Source of the DNA: Polaromonas sp.
Lineage (GTDB): Bacteria; Pseudomonadota; Gammaproteobacteria; Burkholderiales; Burkholderiaceae_C
Length of the DNA stretch: 64,000 bases
Direction of reading: 5' to 3'
NCBI RefSeq assembly: GCF_029945895.1
Contig: NZ_JAQSDL010000085.1
Coordinates: 62,001-126,000 of the forward strand
Every line of letters starts with the position of its first letter. Position 1 is the stretch's first letter. The notes under the pieces are model-generated. The model searched no databases. It had not been told where the DNA came from and saw only the letters and a program-made list of their open reading frames with translations. A program made the position numbers and the translations under genes. Of the stretch, positions 8,124 to 17,435 are shown piece after piece.

Positions 8124-8420
8124 ATGCCCGCCATACCCGACGACAGCGCCGTTTTCCAGGCTCGGCTGGAATCCGCAGGCCCGCCCTTCGCGGCGCCCGC
8201 CTCGCAGCCCCTGCTGCAGTCGGCACTGCAGGCCGGTATCACGCTTGAAAGTTCCTGCCGCAACGGTACCTGCCGCAGCTGCATCTGCCGCCTGGCCAGC
8301 GGCCGGGTGGTCTACCGCATCGAGTGGCCGGGTCTGAGTGCCGAAGAAAAAGCCGACGGCTACATCCTGCCTTGCGTCGCCTACCCGGCATCCGACCTGG
8401 TGATCACGCTGCCGCTCTGA
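8124..8420 (+). CDS. 2Fe-2S ferredoxin-like protein
   Basis: A 98-residue protein with a plant-type 2Fe-2S cluster motif: ESSCRNGTCRSCICRL (C-x4-C-x2-C) and the fourth cysteine in YILPCVAYPASD. It is a free-standing electron carrier of the kind that can serve oxygenases, or act in the C-terminal position of a flavodoxin-type reductase. The first 30 residues replace the usual beta-strand pair in shortened form. No reductase or oxygenase lies next to it. It is divergent from the SDR gene by 107 bp. Confidence 0.85.
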   Translation: MPAIPDDSAVFQARLESAGPPFAAPASQPLLQSALQAGITLESSCRNGTCRSCICRLASGRVVYRIEWPGLSAEEKADGYILPCVAYPASDLVITLPL

Positions 8421-8440
8421 ACGTCGACCAAAAAAGATGA

Positions 8441-8505
8441 ACGAAATCAGGCTCCAGCCCAACAGGGGCGAGCGCAAGCAGCTATGCTTTTCATAGCAAT
8501 TTAAA
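8441..8505 (-). repeat. dispersed repeat family 1, copy B
   Basis: Read on the minus strand: TTGCTATGAAAAGCATAGC (a small hairpin with GCTAT/ATAGC arms), TGCTTGCGC, ten bases, TGGGCTGGAGCCTGATTT. It is one of the best copies and the one closest to copy J inside dabA. It lies between the ferredoxin and M14 peptidase genes. Confidence 0.85.
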
Positions 8506-8566
8506 ATCAGCCGCCACAGTCGGCGCCGCACATCGTTCTGTCACACCGCTGTGTCAGGATGGAGAC

Positions 8567-9646
8567 ATGGACTTTCTGCGTCCGCCTGCCGGCGGTTTTG
8601 ACCTCTCCCGTCTGTCGGCCACCCCTGACAGCGCCGCCACCTTTGCCGAACACGAAGAGCTCAAGGCCATTCTGCTGGCCGGCAGCGCACATTTCGACAT
8701 CCAGGCGGTGGGCGAGATTGCCACCCGCGGCCCGTCTTTCGCGCTGTACACCGCCAGCATCGGTTCGCGCGACCCGCAGGCACCGGCCGTCGGTTTTTTC
8801 GGCGGCATTCACGGTCTGGAACGCATCGGCACCCAGCTGATCCTGGCCTGGATGCGGGCGCTGCTATTCCGCCTCCAATGGGACGAACTGCTGCACCAGC
8901 AACTGCAAAAAGTGCGGCTGGTGTTCATGCCCATCGTCAATCCGGGCGGCATGTGGTCACACAAGCGCGCCAACCCCCACGGCGTGGACCTGATGCGCAA
9001 CGCACCGCAAAAAGCAGAAAGTCCGGTCCCCTTCCTGGCGGGCGGGCAGACCTTCGGTCCGCTGCTGCCCTGGTATTGCGGCCGGCCCGGCGCGCCCATG
9101 GAAACCGAAAGCGCGGCCCTGTTGCAGGTGGTCCGCGAGCAGTTGGCGAGCCGGCCCTTCAGCCTGGCGCTGGACTGCCACTCGGGCTACGGTTTTGACG
9201 ACAGCCTCTGGTTTCCCTACGCCAAAACGCGCCGGCTGATGCCACATCTGCCGGAGATGTTCGCGCTCAAGACCATGCTCGAGCAATCGCACCCGCACCA
9301 TGACTACAGCTTCGAGCCACAAAGCAACCAGTACCTGCTGCACGGCGACCTCTGGGACCACGCCTATGACCAGGCGCCGGCCGGCCACGTGTTTCTGCCG
9401 ATGACACTCGAGCTTGGCTCCTGGCTGTGGATACGCAAGAACCCGCGCCAGCTGTTCTCGCGCCACGGCATGTTCAACCCGATCAAGGCGCACCGCGTCA
9501 AGCGGGTGCTCAGGCGCCATGCCGACCTGCTCGATTTCCTGACCCGCGCCGCCTACGCTGCGCCGGGCTGGCTACCCTCGGGCGAGCGCCGATCCCAGCT
9601 CGGCCAACTGGCGGTCGCGCACTGGCGCCCGCAGCGGATGCCATGA
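8567..9646 (+). CDS. M14-type zinc carboxypeptidase / deacylase-like protein
   Basis: A 359-residue protein of the M14 metallopeptidase superfamily, which includes succinylglutamate desuccinylase-like members. The zinc ligands are visible as H and E in GGIHGLERIG and the third His in LDCHSGYGFDD. A substrate-binding NPGGMWSHKRANPHGVDLMRN segment and the catalytic Glu in PMTLELGSWLW also fit. There is no signal peptide, so it probably acts in the cytoplasm on a peptide or acylated amino acid. Its stop overlaps the start of the next gene (ATGA), suggesting the two hydrolases work together. The exact substrate is unknown. Confidence 0.85.
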   Translation: MDFLRPPAGGFDLSRLSATPDSAATFAEHEELKAILLAGSAHFDIQAVGEIATRGPSFALYTASIGSRDPQAPAVGFFGGIHGLERIGTQLILAWMRALLFRLQWDELLHQQLQKVRLVFMPIVNPGGMWSHKRANPHGVDLMRNAPQKAESPVPFLAGGQTFGPLLPWYCGRPGAPMETESAALLQVVREQLASRPFSLALDCHSGYGFDDSLWFPYAKTRRLMPHLPEMFALKTMLEQSHPHHDYSFEPQSNQYLLHGDLWDHAYDQAPAGHVFLPMTLELGSWLWIRKNPRQLFSRHGMFNPIKAHRVKRVLRRHADLLDFLTRAAYAAPGWLPSGERRSQLGQLAVAHWRPQRMP

Positions 9647-10392
9647 CCTGGGTCCTGCTGCGCGGCCTGACCCGCGAGTCCAGGCACTGGGGCGGCTTGG
9701 CGAAGCAACTGGCCGGCCTGCCGGGCGCCGGCCAGGTCGTGACGCTGGACCTGCCGGGCAACGGCGTGTTTCACGGCCAAGCGTCGCCGTCCTCGGTGCG
9801 CGCCATCATGGCGCTGGCACGCCGCCAGTTGCAGGCGCAGGGCGTGGCGCCGCCCTGGCACCTGCTGGCCATGTCGCTGGGCGGCATGGTGGCGACCGAC
9901 TGGGCGCAGCAGCATCCGCAGGAGGTCAGCCGGCTGGTCCTCATCAACAGCAGCATGCGGCCCTTCAGCCCCGTGGCCGAACGGCTGCGCCCCGGCAACT
10001 GGCCGGCCCTGGCGCTGCTGGCCGCGCGCTGGCACAACGCAGACCACGCCGAACGCACCATCCACCGGCTGACCTGCAACAACACCTCCTCGCGCGAGGC
10101 CGATCTCGCGGCATGGGTCCAGATTCGCCAGACAGCCCCGGTGAGCCGGGCCAACGCCTGGCGACAGCTGCTGGCCGCCGCGCAGTTTTCGTGCGCCCCC
10201 CAGGCGCCGACCTGTCCCGCGCTGGTGTTGTCGTCGACGGCGGACCGACTGGTGGACCCGCGCTGCTCACAACGGGTGGCCCGGGCCTGGCAGGCAGCCC
10301 ACCACAGCCACCCCTGGGCCGGCCACGACCTGCCGCACGACGACGCCAGCTGGGTTGGCGAACAGCTTCACCGCTGGCTGGCCGCATCATGA
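9643..10392 (+). CDS. alpha/beta hydrolase
   Basis: A 249-residue alpha/beta hydrolase fold protein. The nucleophile elbow reads LLAMSLGGMVA (Ser78, with Ala instead of the first Gly of GxSxG). The acid residue is in STADRLVDP and the catalytic His in GHDLPHDD near the C-terminus. The N-terminus MTWVLLRGLTRESRHW places the oxyanion loop (LRGL) very close to the start. It is translationally coupled to the M14 gene by an ATGA overlap. Its last codon adjoins family-1 repeat copy C. The substrate is unknown, possibly a small ester or thioester. Confidence 0.88.
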   Translation: MTWVLLRGLTRESRHWGGLAKQLAGLPGAGQVVTLDLPGNGVFHGQASPSSVRAIMALARRQLQAQGVAPPWHLLAMSLGGMVATDWAQQHPQEVSRLVLINSSMRPFSPVAERLRPGNWPALALLAARWHNADHAERTIHRLTCNNTSSREADLAAWVQIRQTAPVSRANAWRQLLAAAQFSCAPQAPTCPALVLSSTADRLVDPRCSQRVARAWQAAHHSHPWAGHDLPHDDASWVGEQLHRWLAAS

Positions 10393-10449
10393 ATTTGCTC
10401 TGTTTTTGATAGCTGCCCGCGCTTTCCTGACAGGCGCTGTGGCCGGTAT
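10391..10449 (+). repeat. dispersed repeat family 1, copy C
   Basis: TTTGCTCTGTTTTTGATAGC, TGCCCGCGC, ten bases, GGCGCTGTGGCC. It begins at the stop codon of the alpha/beta hydrolase. It is followed by a short imperfect duplication (GTATCGCCATCA, GTATCGCCATCA) at 10447-10470. Confidence 0.85.
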
Positions 10450-10567
10450 CGCCATCAGTATCGCCATCAAAGTGCACAGCAGTCGCAGGGGGTCTTGCAG
10501 GCACCGGCCAGCAGGCGCCGGACAAGTCAGGGAAAATTCAGCTTTGCCTGCCAAGCTCAGCATTCCC

Positions 10568-10966
10568 ATGAAAACGCCCATTGTTCAGTCCCAGGAGGCC
10601 GCGGCACCCGCTGTCGGGTCGGTGCACGTCGCGCCCACGCGCGACAAGCGCATCTGGGCACTGGCGCTGGGCACGGCGGCAGTCTGGTACCTGGACCCGG
10701 CCCTGGCAGAGATGGCCGAACTGGTGGGTGGCATTGCCTGCGCTTCCAACAAGTCACAGGTCAAGGACGCGATCTCCAGCATGCGCCTCAAGGCCGGCGC
10801 CATGCGCAAGCAGGTCGGCCCGCTGCCGGCCAGCGCCCTGGCCAAGGTGGTCCGGCGCACCGAGGCGGCCAGCGGCGCGGTGCTCGACAAAGGCGCTCGC
10901 ATGAACGAGCTGCAGGCGAGCTGGGACCACCTTCTCGCCTGCCTGCGCTCCAGTCCGAAACGCTAG
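10568..10966 (+). CDS. hypothetical protein
   Basis: A 132-residue protein that I do not recognise. Residues 1-28 are polar. A weakly hydrophobic stretch (IWALALGTAAVWYLDPALAE) could be a short membrane segment or a buried helix. The remainder is an amphipathic helical region (KDAISSMRLKAGAMRKQ, LAKVVRRTEAASGAVLDKGA) ending in LLACLRSSPKR. GC-rich third positions suggest a real gene. Its stop codon shares the four bases CTAG with the stop of the convergent MocR gene. Confidence 0.6.
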   Translation: MKTPIVQSQEAAAPAVGSVHVAPTRDKRIWALALGTAAVWYLDPALAEMAELVGGIACASNKSQVKDAISSMRLKAGAMRKQVGPLPASALAKVVRRTEAASGAVLDKGARMNELQASWDHLLACLRSSPKR

Positions 10967-12411
10967 GCGTCCGGCCCGGCATACGGGCTTTGCCGGCGGG
11001 CCAGCATACCCAGCGTCTGCACCGCGTCCTCCAGGCGCGCACTCCAGGGATGGCCGCCATTGAGCCGCAGGCAATGGCGGAAATCCCGGCGCGCTGAAAA
11101 AATCGGCCCCGGCGCCACGCTGATGCCGCGTGCCAGCGCTGCCTCGTGCAGGGCCAGGGCATCAAAACCCGCGTCAAATGCCACCCAGACAAAATAGCCG
11201 CCCGCCGGCCGCCCCACGCGCACACCGGGCGGGAAATGCCGCACGATCGCGGCCAGCAAGCTGGCCAGCCGGGCCTCCATCACATGACGCAGCTTGCGCA
11301 GGTGCTTGTCGTAACCGCCGTGCTGCAGGTAGTCGGCCAGCGCCAGCTGGGCCGGCAGGCTGGCCGACAGGGTGGTCATGAGCTGGAGCCCGGCAATACG
11401 CTCGCCGAAACGCCCGGGCGAGACCCAGCCCACGCGGTAGCCCGGTGCCAGCGTCTTGCTGAAGGAGCTGCAGTGCATCACCAGGCCCTCGCGGTCAAAG
11501 GCCTTGGCCGGCCACGGCGCGCGCTCGCCGAAGTACAGCTCGCCGTAGACATCGTCCTCGATCAGCGGAATGCCGCGCCCGGCGAGCAACGCCACCAGCG
11601 CCTGTTTTTTCTCGCGGGGCAAGCTGGTGCCGGTCGGGTTCTGGAACGAGGTCATGAACCAGCAGGCTTTCACCGGGTGCCGCTCCAGCGCCCTGGCCAG
11701 CGCGGCCAGGTCCAGCCCGTCCTGCGGGTGCACCGGTATTTCCAGCGCTTTCATCTTCAGCCGTTCCAGCGCCTGCAGGCTGGCGTAAAACCCGGGCGAC
11801 TCGATCGCCACCAGATCGCCCGGCTGCGCGACCGCTGACAGGCACAGATTCAGGGCCTCAAGCGCACCGTTGGTGATGACCAGCTCGTCCATCGGCTGCG
11901 CCATTCCCATCGCCAGATAACGCAGCGCAATCTGCTGGCGCAGCGCCGGGTGGCCCTGCGCCAGATGCGCCACCATCTCCCGCCCGTGCAGGCGCGGTGC
12001 GACACGGGCCAGCGACTTGCCCAGGCGCTGCAGCGGAAACAGGTCCGGGCTGGGAAAGGCCGAGCCCAGCGGCACGATGTCTGTATCCTGCACCGCGTCC
12101 AGTACCGAAAACACCAGCTCACTGATGTGCAGCCGCGACGACACCAGCGCCGATGTCCTTTTTTCACGGCCCGACAGTGCGGCGGGCGGTGGCAGCTGCG
12201 CCGGCGGGCCGATCACGTAATAGCCCGATCGCGGACGTGCCCGAACCAGACCCTTTTCTTCCAGCCGGTAGTAGGCCTTGAAGGCGGTGGACGCGCTCAG
12301 GCCGTGCTGCACCGTGATGGTCCGGATCGAGGGCAAACGTGCGCCCGGCGCCAGCCGCCCGTTGCGGATGTCCGTGGCCAGCAGTTCGACCAGTTGTTCG
12401 TAACGCTTCAT
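10963..12411 (-). CDS. MocR-type transcriptional regulator (GntR wHTH fused to aminotransferase-like domain)
   Basis: A 482-residue two-domain protein. Residues 1-75 form a GntR-type winged helix (MKRYEQLVELLATDIRNGRL, LPSIRTITVQHGLSASTAFK). Residues 110-480 form a fold-type I aminotransferase-like domain with the PLP lysine in SSFSKTLAPGYRVGW, the Asp of IEDDVYGEL, and NPTGTSLPREKK. MocR proteins sense PLP or an amine through this domain. The frame is open to 12540, but the start at 12411 matches the family. It is divergent from a two-gene cytochrome c operon, and a direct repeat typical of MocR sites lies between them (12452-12490). Confidence 0.92.
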   Translation of the reverse strand: MKRYEQLVELLATDIRNGRLAPGARLPSIRTITVQHGLSASTAFKAYYRLEEKGLVRARPRSGYYVIGPPAQLPPPAALSGREKRTSALVSSRLHISELVFSVLDAVQDTDIVPLGSAFPSPDLFPLQRLGKSLARVAPRLHGREMVAHLAQGHPALRQQIALRYLAMGMAQPMDELVITNGALEALNLCLSAVAQPGDLVAIESPGFYASLQALERLKMKALEIPVHPQDGLDLAALARALERHPVKACWFMTSFQNPTGTSLPREKKQALVALLAGRGIPLIEDDVYGELYFGERAPWPAKAFDREGLVMHCSSFSKTLAPGYRVGWVSPGRFGERIAGLQLMTTLSASLPAQLALADYLQHGGYDKHLRKLRHVMEARLASLLAAIVRHFPPGVRVGRPAGGYFVWVAFDAGFDALALHEAALARGISVAPGPIFSARRDFRHCLRLNGGHPWSARLEDAVQTLGMLARRQSPYAGPDA

Positions 12412-12451
12412 GGCTTGCCCGCTCCTGGTTCCGGCACGGCCCGGGGGCCGA

Positions 12452-12490
12452 ATCTGATATTGTAATTTTTTCAGTTTTTTCATCTGATAT
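12452..12490. promoter_or_regulatory. candidate MocR operator: two direct repeats of ATCTGATAT
   Basis: ATCTGATAT occurs at 12452-12460 and again at 12482-12490, 30 bp apart start to start (about three helical turns) and in an AT-rich stretch. MocR/GabR-type regulators are known to bind direct repeats with similar spacing. The site sits between the MocR start (12411) and the cytochrome c start (12532), so it could control both. Confidence 0.55.
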
Positions 12491-12531
12491 GGTTTTTTGC
12501 ACGGCATCTGAGTCTTACGTCCGTCGGCGCC

Positions 12532-13311
12532 ATGGCTCATGATGCGAACATGTCAACAACTTCTTCAGCGACTTTCCCCTGGGTGCACCGGCTGGCGGTC
12601 GCCACCCTGGCCGGCTCCATCCTCGCCCTCGCTCCAGCGCTGGCCGCCGCACCTTTTGAAGACACCATCGCCCAACGCACCATGGCCTGCACCGCTTGCC
12701 ACGGCGCCCAGGGTCGCGCCGGCCCCGACGGTTACTACCCGCGCCTGGCGGGCAAACCCGCCGGTTACCTGTACAACCAGTTGCTCAACTTCCGCGACGG
12801 CCGGCGCCACTACGCGCTGATGACACAGCTTGTCGATCCGCTGTCCGACGACTACCTGATGGAAATTGCGCGCTACTTTTCGGCGCTGGAGCTGCCCTAC
12901 CCGCCCCCGGCCGCACCCGCTGCTGCGCCCGGGGTGCTGCAACGCGGACAGGCGCTTGTTTTGCACGGTGACCCCGGCCAGCGCCTGCCGGCCTGCGTGT
13001 CCTGCCACGGTCAGGCCATGACCGGGGTCACCCCCCATGTCCCGGGCCTGCTGGGGCTGCCGCGCGACTACCTGAACGCGCAGCTCGGCGCCTGGCGCAC
13101 CGGACAGCGGCGCGCCCACGCGCCGGACTGCATGGCCCACATCGTCGGGCGGATGAGCGACGCAGACATCCATGCGGCCACCAGCTGGCTGGCAGCCCAA
13201 GCCCTGCCGGCCAGCAGCAAACCAGCAGCGGCGGCCCCGCCGCCCGCGCCCGGCGGCCTTGTGGTGCCGACCTGCGGCAGCGCCGCCACACCGCGGGGAA
13301 CCCGGCCATGA
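12532..13311 (+). CDS. exported diheme cytochrome c (c4/c553-like)
   Basis: A 259-residue periplasmic protein. The signal peptide spans roughly residues 15-41 (VHRLAVATLAGSILALAPAL, cleavage after ALAAA). There are two c-type heme sites: CTACH near residue 51, and CVSCH near residue 154. Possible Met axial ligands lie in HYALMTQLVDP and elsewhere. The layout resembles cytochrome c4-type proteins. An ATG six codons later (12550) is an equally possible start. The stop overlaps the start of the triheme gene by ATGA, so the two are co-translated. A proline/alanine-rich tail follows the second heme domain. Confidence 0.88.
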   Translation: MAHDANMSTTSSATFPWVHRLAVATLAGSILALAPALAAAPFEDTIAQRTMACTACHGAQGRAGPDGYYPRLAGKPAGYLYNQLLNFRDGRRHYALMTQLVDPLSDDYLMEIARYFSALELPYPPPAAPAAAPGVLQRGQALVLHGDPGQRLPACVSCHGQAMTGVTPHVPGLLGLPRDYLNAQLGAWRTGQRRAHAPDCMAHIVGRMSDADIHAATSWLAAQALPASSKPAAAAPPPAPGGLVVPTCGSAATPRGTRP

Positions 13312-14585
13312 AAAGGCTGACCACGTGGATTCTTGGCAGCGCAGCGGCGGCGCTGGCACTGGCCGCCCTCGTCTGGCAACTCAATGTGCGGGACGAACCC
13401 GATGTCACAACCCCGATGGCCACTGCAGCCACCCTGCCGGCGCGGATAGAACGTGGCGCCTACCTCGCACGCGCTGGCAACTGCATGAGCTGCCACACCA
13501 CACGCGGCGGCACGCCCTACGCCGGCGGTCGCGGCATCGACACGCCCTTCGGCACGGTTTTCTCGAGCAACCTGACACCCGACCCCGGCACCGGCATCGG
13601 CCAGTGGTCGTCCACTCATTTCTGGCGTGCCATGCACAACGGCCGCTCCCGGGACGGCCGCCTGCTCTACCCGGCCTTCCCCTACACCAACTACACCGAA
13701 GTCACGCGGGAAGACTCGGATGCGCTCTACGCCTACCTGCACAGCCTGCCGCCGGCCGTCCAGCCCAACACACCCCATGCCCTGCGCTGGCCCTTCAGCA
13801 CGCAGGCCGCGCTGGCGGTGTGGCGCGCCCTGTATTTCAGCCCGGGGCATTACGAGCCGGAAACGAAACAGACGGCCGAGTGGAACCGCGGCGCCTACCT
13901 GGTGCGTGGCCTGGGCCACTGCAGCGCCTGCCACAGCACGCGCAATGCGCTGGGGGCGACCGACACCCCGCTGGACCTGGCTGGCGGCCTGATCCCGATG
14001 CAGAACTGGTACGCACCTTCGCTGACCTCGGCGTCGGAGGCCGGCGTGGCCGACTGGACGCCGCAGGACATTGCGGCCCTGCTCAAGACCGGTGTGTCGC
14101 CGCGCGGCTCGGTGCTCGGGCCCATGGCCGAGGTGGTGCTGCAAAGCACCCAGCACCTGAGCGATCCCGACCTGACGGCGATGGCCGTGTTCCTCCAATC
14201 GCTGCCACCCGCGCCGGCAGCCCGCACTTCCACCGCGGCGCCAGGCCCGACCACGGCCGCCGGCGCCAAGCTCTACGAGCAGCATTGCGCGCAGTGCCAC
14301 GGCGACCAGGGGCAAGGCGTGCCCGGCGCCTACCCGCCGCTGGCCGGCAACCGCGCCGTGACCATGGACTCCACCGCCAACCTCGTACAGATCGTGCTCA
14401 ACGGCGGATATGCGCCGGCAACGGCCGGCAACCCGCGCCCCTTCGGCATGCCGCCGTTTGTGCTGGTGCTCGACGACACCGAGCTGGCCACGCTGCTGAC
14501 TTATCTGCGCAGCGCCTGGGGCCACCAGGCCAGCGCGGTGACGCCTACCGAGATCCATCGCATGCGGGGGGAGAATCAGCGGTGA
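13308..14585 (+). CDS. exported triheme cytochrome c (dehydrogenase cytochrome-subunit type)
   Basis: A 425-residue protein with a signal peptide or uncleaved anchor (residues 5-25, TTWILGSAAAALALAALVW) and three heme-binding sites: CMSCH (about 63), CSACH (about 207) and CAQCH (about 331). Three consecutive cytochrome c domains of this kind form the cytochrome subunit of membrane alcohol, aldehyde and gluconate dehydrogenases. No catalytic dehydrogenase subunit is adjacent. It probably passes electrons, with the diheme protein encoded just upstream, from a periplasmic dehydrogenase to the respiratory chain. Confidence 0.88.
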   Translation: MKRLTTWILGSAAAALALAALVWQLNVRDEPDVTTPMATAATLPARIERGAYLARAGNCMSCHTTRGGTPYAGGRGIDTPFGTVFSSNLTPDPGTGIGQWSSTHFWRAMHNGRSRDGRLLYPAFPYTNYTEVTREDSDALYAYLHSLPPAVQPNTPHALRWPFSTQAALAVWRALYFSPGHYEPETKQTAEWNRGAYLVRGLGHCSACHSTRNALGATDTPLDLAGGLIPMQNWYAPSLTSASEAGVADWTPQDIAALLKTGVSPRGSVLGPMAEVVLQSTQHLSDPDLTAMAVFLQSLPPAPAARTSTAAPGPTTAAGAKLYEQHCAQCHGDQGQGVPGAYPPLAGNRAVTMDSTANLVQIVLNGGYAPATAGNPRPFGMPPFVLVLDDTELATLLTYLRSAWGHQASAVTPTEIHRMRGENQR

Positions 14586-14687
14586 GTGTCAGGTGCCTTT
14601 TTTGCTTCCTCGATCTGCAGTGGTGCCGCCAGCAAGCCGGGTCTCGCCCCGGCGGGCGAGGCACTTCCTGCCAGTCGCCCCAAGCCT

Positions 14688-15110
14688 CACGCTGCGTTGG
14701 GGGCTAGCGATGGACAGTGGGTCCGACTCCCCACTCCCTCCCCCGCCCCTCCCTCGCCCCGCTGGGCGATGGAGGGGAGCTTCATTTGGCCTCCTGTGCT
14801 GCGCCCGCGAGCAAACATCACTGCCGCTTGAATCCGACATGACACGCCGCGCGTGTCATGTCTCCCCGAATTCGGCCTCCCTCTCCCAACCCGTGTGGCT
14901 GGGCCGAGCAGCGCAGATGGAGGTGGGATCAGGGCGGCAGTTGTCCGAGCGAAGCGAGTTCTGCCGCCCCCCGCCGGAGTCAAGCAGCGCAGGTTGCCTG
15001 GAGCGAAGCGGAAGGACCCAGACAGTCGGGTCGCCTTTTCTTTTGCTTACTTTTCTTTTGGCGACGCAAAAGAAAAGTAAGTTGCCGCCGGGCAACCCCC
15101 GGCTTGCTGG
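14688..15110 (+). repeat. dispersed repeat family 2, copy 1 (about 423 bp, structured)
   Basis: This fills most of the 697-bp gene-free gap 14586-15282. It is collinear with 19770-20206 from CACGCTGCG to GGCTTGCTGG, with long identical blocks (for example GGGATCAGGGCGGCAGTTGT). It contains two perfect hairpins. One is CATGACACGC, 3-nt loop, GCGTGTCATG (14838-14860). The other is CTTACTTTTCTTTTG, GCGACG loop, CAAAAGAAAAGTAAG (15046-15081). A GTTGCC/GGCAAC stem follows. Short frames inside look like chance. The remaining parts of the gap (14586-14687, 15111-15282) show no gene. Confidence 0.9.
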
Positions 15111-15282
15111 AAAACCACCACCGCCTGATGTACACCCACCACCAAAAAAAATAGCTCCCCTGAACCAACTTTCACAACGATAGAGTCCCCACCCCAAACC
15201 CGCAGCCGTATCACGCACCTCCGGCAGTTACCATGTCGCCACAACAACACTGCCGGCAGCCTGATGCCGAGGAGGAAAATTC

Positions 15283-16590
15283 ATGGAACGCATCGTCATC
15301 GTCGGCGGGGGCGCAGGGGGGCTGGCGCTGGCCACGCAACTGGGCAAGCGTCTGGGCAAAAAGGGCCAGGCTGAGATCACGCTGGTGGACGCCGCGCGCA
15401 CCCATGTGTGGAAGCCGCTGCTGCACCAGCTGGCGGCCGGCAGTTTTGACACCCACGCCGAAGAGATCGAGTACCTGGCGCAGGCGCGCTGGAACCATTT
15501 CAAGTTCCGCCTCGGCCGCCTGGCGGGCGTGGACCGCGCCGCCAAGACCCTGCAGCTGGCGGCCAGCCACGACGAGGCCGGGCGCGAGATCACGCCGGCC
15601 CAGCAGCTCGGCTACGACACGCTGGTGATTGCGGTGGGCAGCCAGACCAACGACTTCGGCACCCTGGGGGCGGCCGAACACACGATCAAGCTTGACAGCC
15701 CACAGGCGGCCAAACGGTTCAACAACCGGCTGATCAACGCCTGCATACGGGCGCAAACCGTGCCGCGCAGCGCCGGCAGCGGCCGCCTGACGGTGGCCAT
15801 CGTCGGTGGTGGCGCTACGGGCGTGGAGCTTGCCGCCGAGCTCCACGCCTCGGCCAAGGTACTGGCCAATTTCGGCTTTGACCATATCCACCCCGAAAAA
15901 GACCTGCAGATCGTGCTGGTCGAGGCGGCGCCGCGCCTGCTGGCGCAACTGCCCGAGCGGCTGAGCGACGCGGCACTGCGCGAACTGCGCAAGCTGGCCA
16001 TCGAGGTGCATACCAATGAAAAAGTGGTGGAGGTCACGGAAAACAGCCTGAAGATGGCCAGCGGCAAGGTGATTTCCTCCAGCCTCTCGGTCTGGGCGGC
16101 CGGCGTCAAGGCCGCGGATTTCCTGAAGACACTGGGCGGCGATGCGCCCCTGGAAACCAACCGGCTCAACCAGCTCGTCGTCAACGGCAACCTGCAGACC
16201 ACCGACCCCAGCATCTATGCCTTCGGCGACTGCGCCGCCTGCCAGCAGCCCGACGGCACCTGGGTGCCGCCGCGCGCGCAGGCCGCCTACCAGCAGGCCA
16301 TGTACCTGGTCAGGGCGCTGCCGCGGCTGCAACGCGGCGAGGCCGTGTCGCCCTTTGTCTTCAGGGACCAGGGTTCGCTGGTGTCGCTGTCGGAGTATTC
16401 CTCCGTCGGCAGCCTGATGGGGAGCCTGACCAAGGGCAGCTTTTTCATCGAGGGGCAACTCGCCAAGATCATGTACTGGGCGCTGCACAAGCAGCACCAG
16501 CTGGCGCTGGGCGGATGGAAAAAAACCGCCCTGATCACGCTGTCGGAAATGATTGACCGCACCTATCGTCCGCGCATCAAGTTGCACTGA
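15283..16590 (+). CDS. ndh: type II NADH:quinone oxidoreductase (NAD(P)/FAD-dependent)
   Basis: A 435-residue flavoprotein oxidising NADH and reducing quinone without pumping protons. It has the FAD-binding GGGAGGLALA at residue 8, a second Rossmann motif IVGGGATGVELAAEL (about 173) for NADH, the VIAVGSQTNDFG strand, and IYAFGDCAA near residue 312 contacting FAD. The C-terminal 60 residues (KIMYWALHKQHQLALGGWKK) match the amphipathic membrane-binding region of NDH-2 enzymes. GAGGA precedes the ATG. It is followed closely by a small basic protein gene. Confidence 0.9.
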   Translation: MERIVIVGGGAGGLALATQLGKRLGKKGQAEITLVDAARTHVWKPLLHQLAAGSFDTHAEEIEYLAQARWNHFKFRLGRLAGVDRAAKTLQLAASHDEAGREITPAQQLGYDTLVIAVGSQTNDFGTLGAAEHTIKLDSPQAAKRFNNRLINACIRAQTVPRSAGSGRLTVAIVGGGATGVELAAELHASAKVLANFGFDHIHPEKDLQIVLVEAAPRLLAQLPERLSDAALRELRKLAIEVHTNEKVVEVTENSLKMASGKVISSSLSVWAAGVKAADFLKTLGGDAPLETNRLNQLVVNGNLQTTDPSIYAFGDCAACQQPDGTWVPPRAQAAYQQAMYLVRALPRLQRGEAVSPFVFRDQGSLVSLSEYSSVGSLMGSLTKGSFFIEGQLAKIMYWALHKQHQLALGGWKKTALITLSEMIDRTYRPRIKLH

Positions 16591-16627
16591 TAATCACGCT
16601 AACCCCCTCAACCTTCCGGAGAACACC

Positions 16628-16771
16628 ATGGCAAAAGGACAGCAAAACAAGGACAAGATGGTCAAGAAGCCCAAGAAGGACACGGCGCCCCCGAAAGCGG
16701 TGTCGCCCGATGCGGTGCGCCCAACCATCGTCACGCAAGTGCCCCTGCGCGGCAAGCTGAAAAACAAATAA
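16628..16771 (+). CDS. small Lys-rich conserved hypothetical protein
   Basis: A 47-residue basic protein starting MAKGQQNKDKMVKKPKKDTA and ending VPLRGKLKNK. A CCGGAG ribosome binding site lies just upstream. Short proteins with the MAKGQ start and a PKK core are widespread in betaproteobacteria; no role is established. It lies 37 bp after ndh and may be co-transcribed with it. It is likely disordered and nucleic-acid-binding by charge, but that is an inference. Confidence 0.65.
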   Translation: MAKGQQNKDKMVKKPKKDTAPPKAVSPDAVRPTIVTQVPLRGKLKNK

Positions 16772-16794
16772 GGCAGTGACCTCTTTACCAGCCG

Positions 16795-16898
16795 GGGCCG
16801 CGGAACCGGCTTTGCCGGGCCGCAGGCGCAGCGCCCCTCTTCTTCGTGCAAGGGGCAGCGAACCGCCGAAGGCACGCGAAGCGACAAGCGTGGGGGCT
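16795..16898 (+). repeat. dispersed repeat family 3, copy 1
   Basis: It starts GGGCCGCGGAACCGGC and ends GCGTGGGGGCT, directly before the TCC-ATG start of the VF530 gene. The 5' half is nearly identical to 60784-60831. A stem GCCCCT/AGGGGC (16833-16856) is replaced by GCCCCC/GGGGGC in copy 2. It covers the likely leader of the VF530 mRNA. Confidence 0.88.
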
Positions 16899-16900
16899 CC

Positions 16901-17433
<533 letters not shown>

Positions 17434-17435
17434 TC

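Noticed and set aside
14586..15282. Several short frames inside the family-2 repeat
   Set aside because: None is shared in frame between the two copies of the element, and the hairpins explain the conserved sequence better than coding does.
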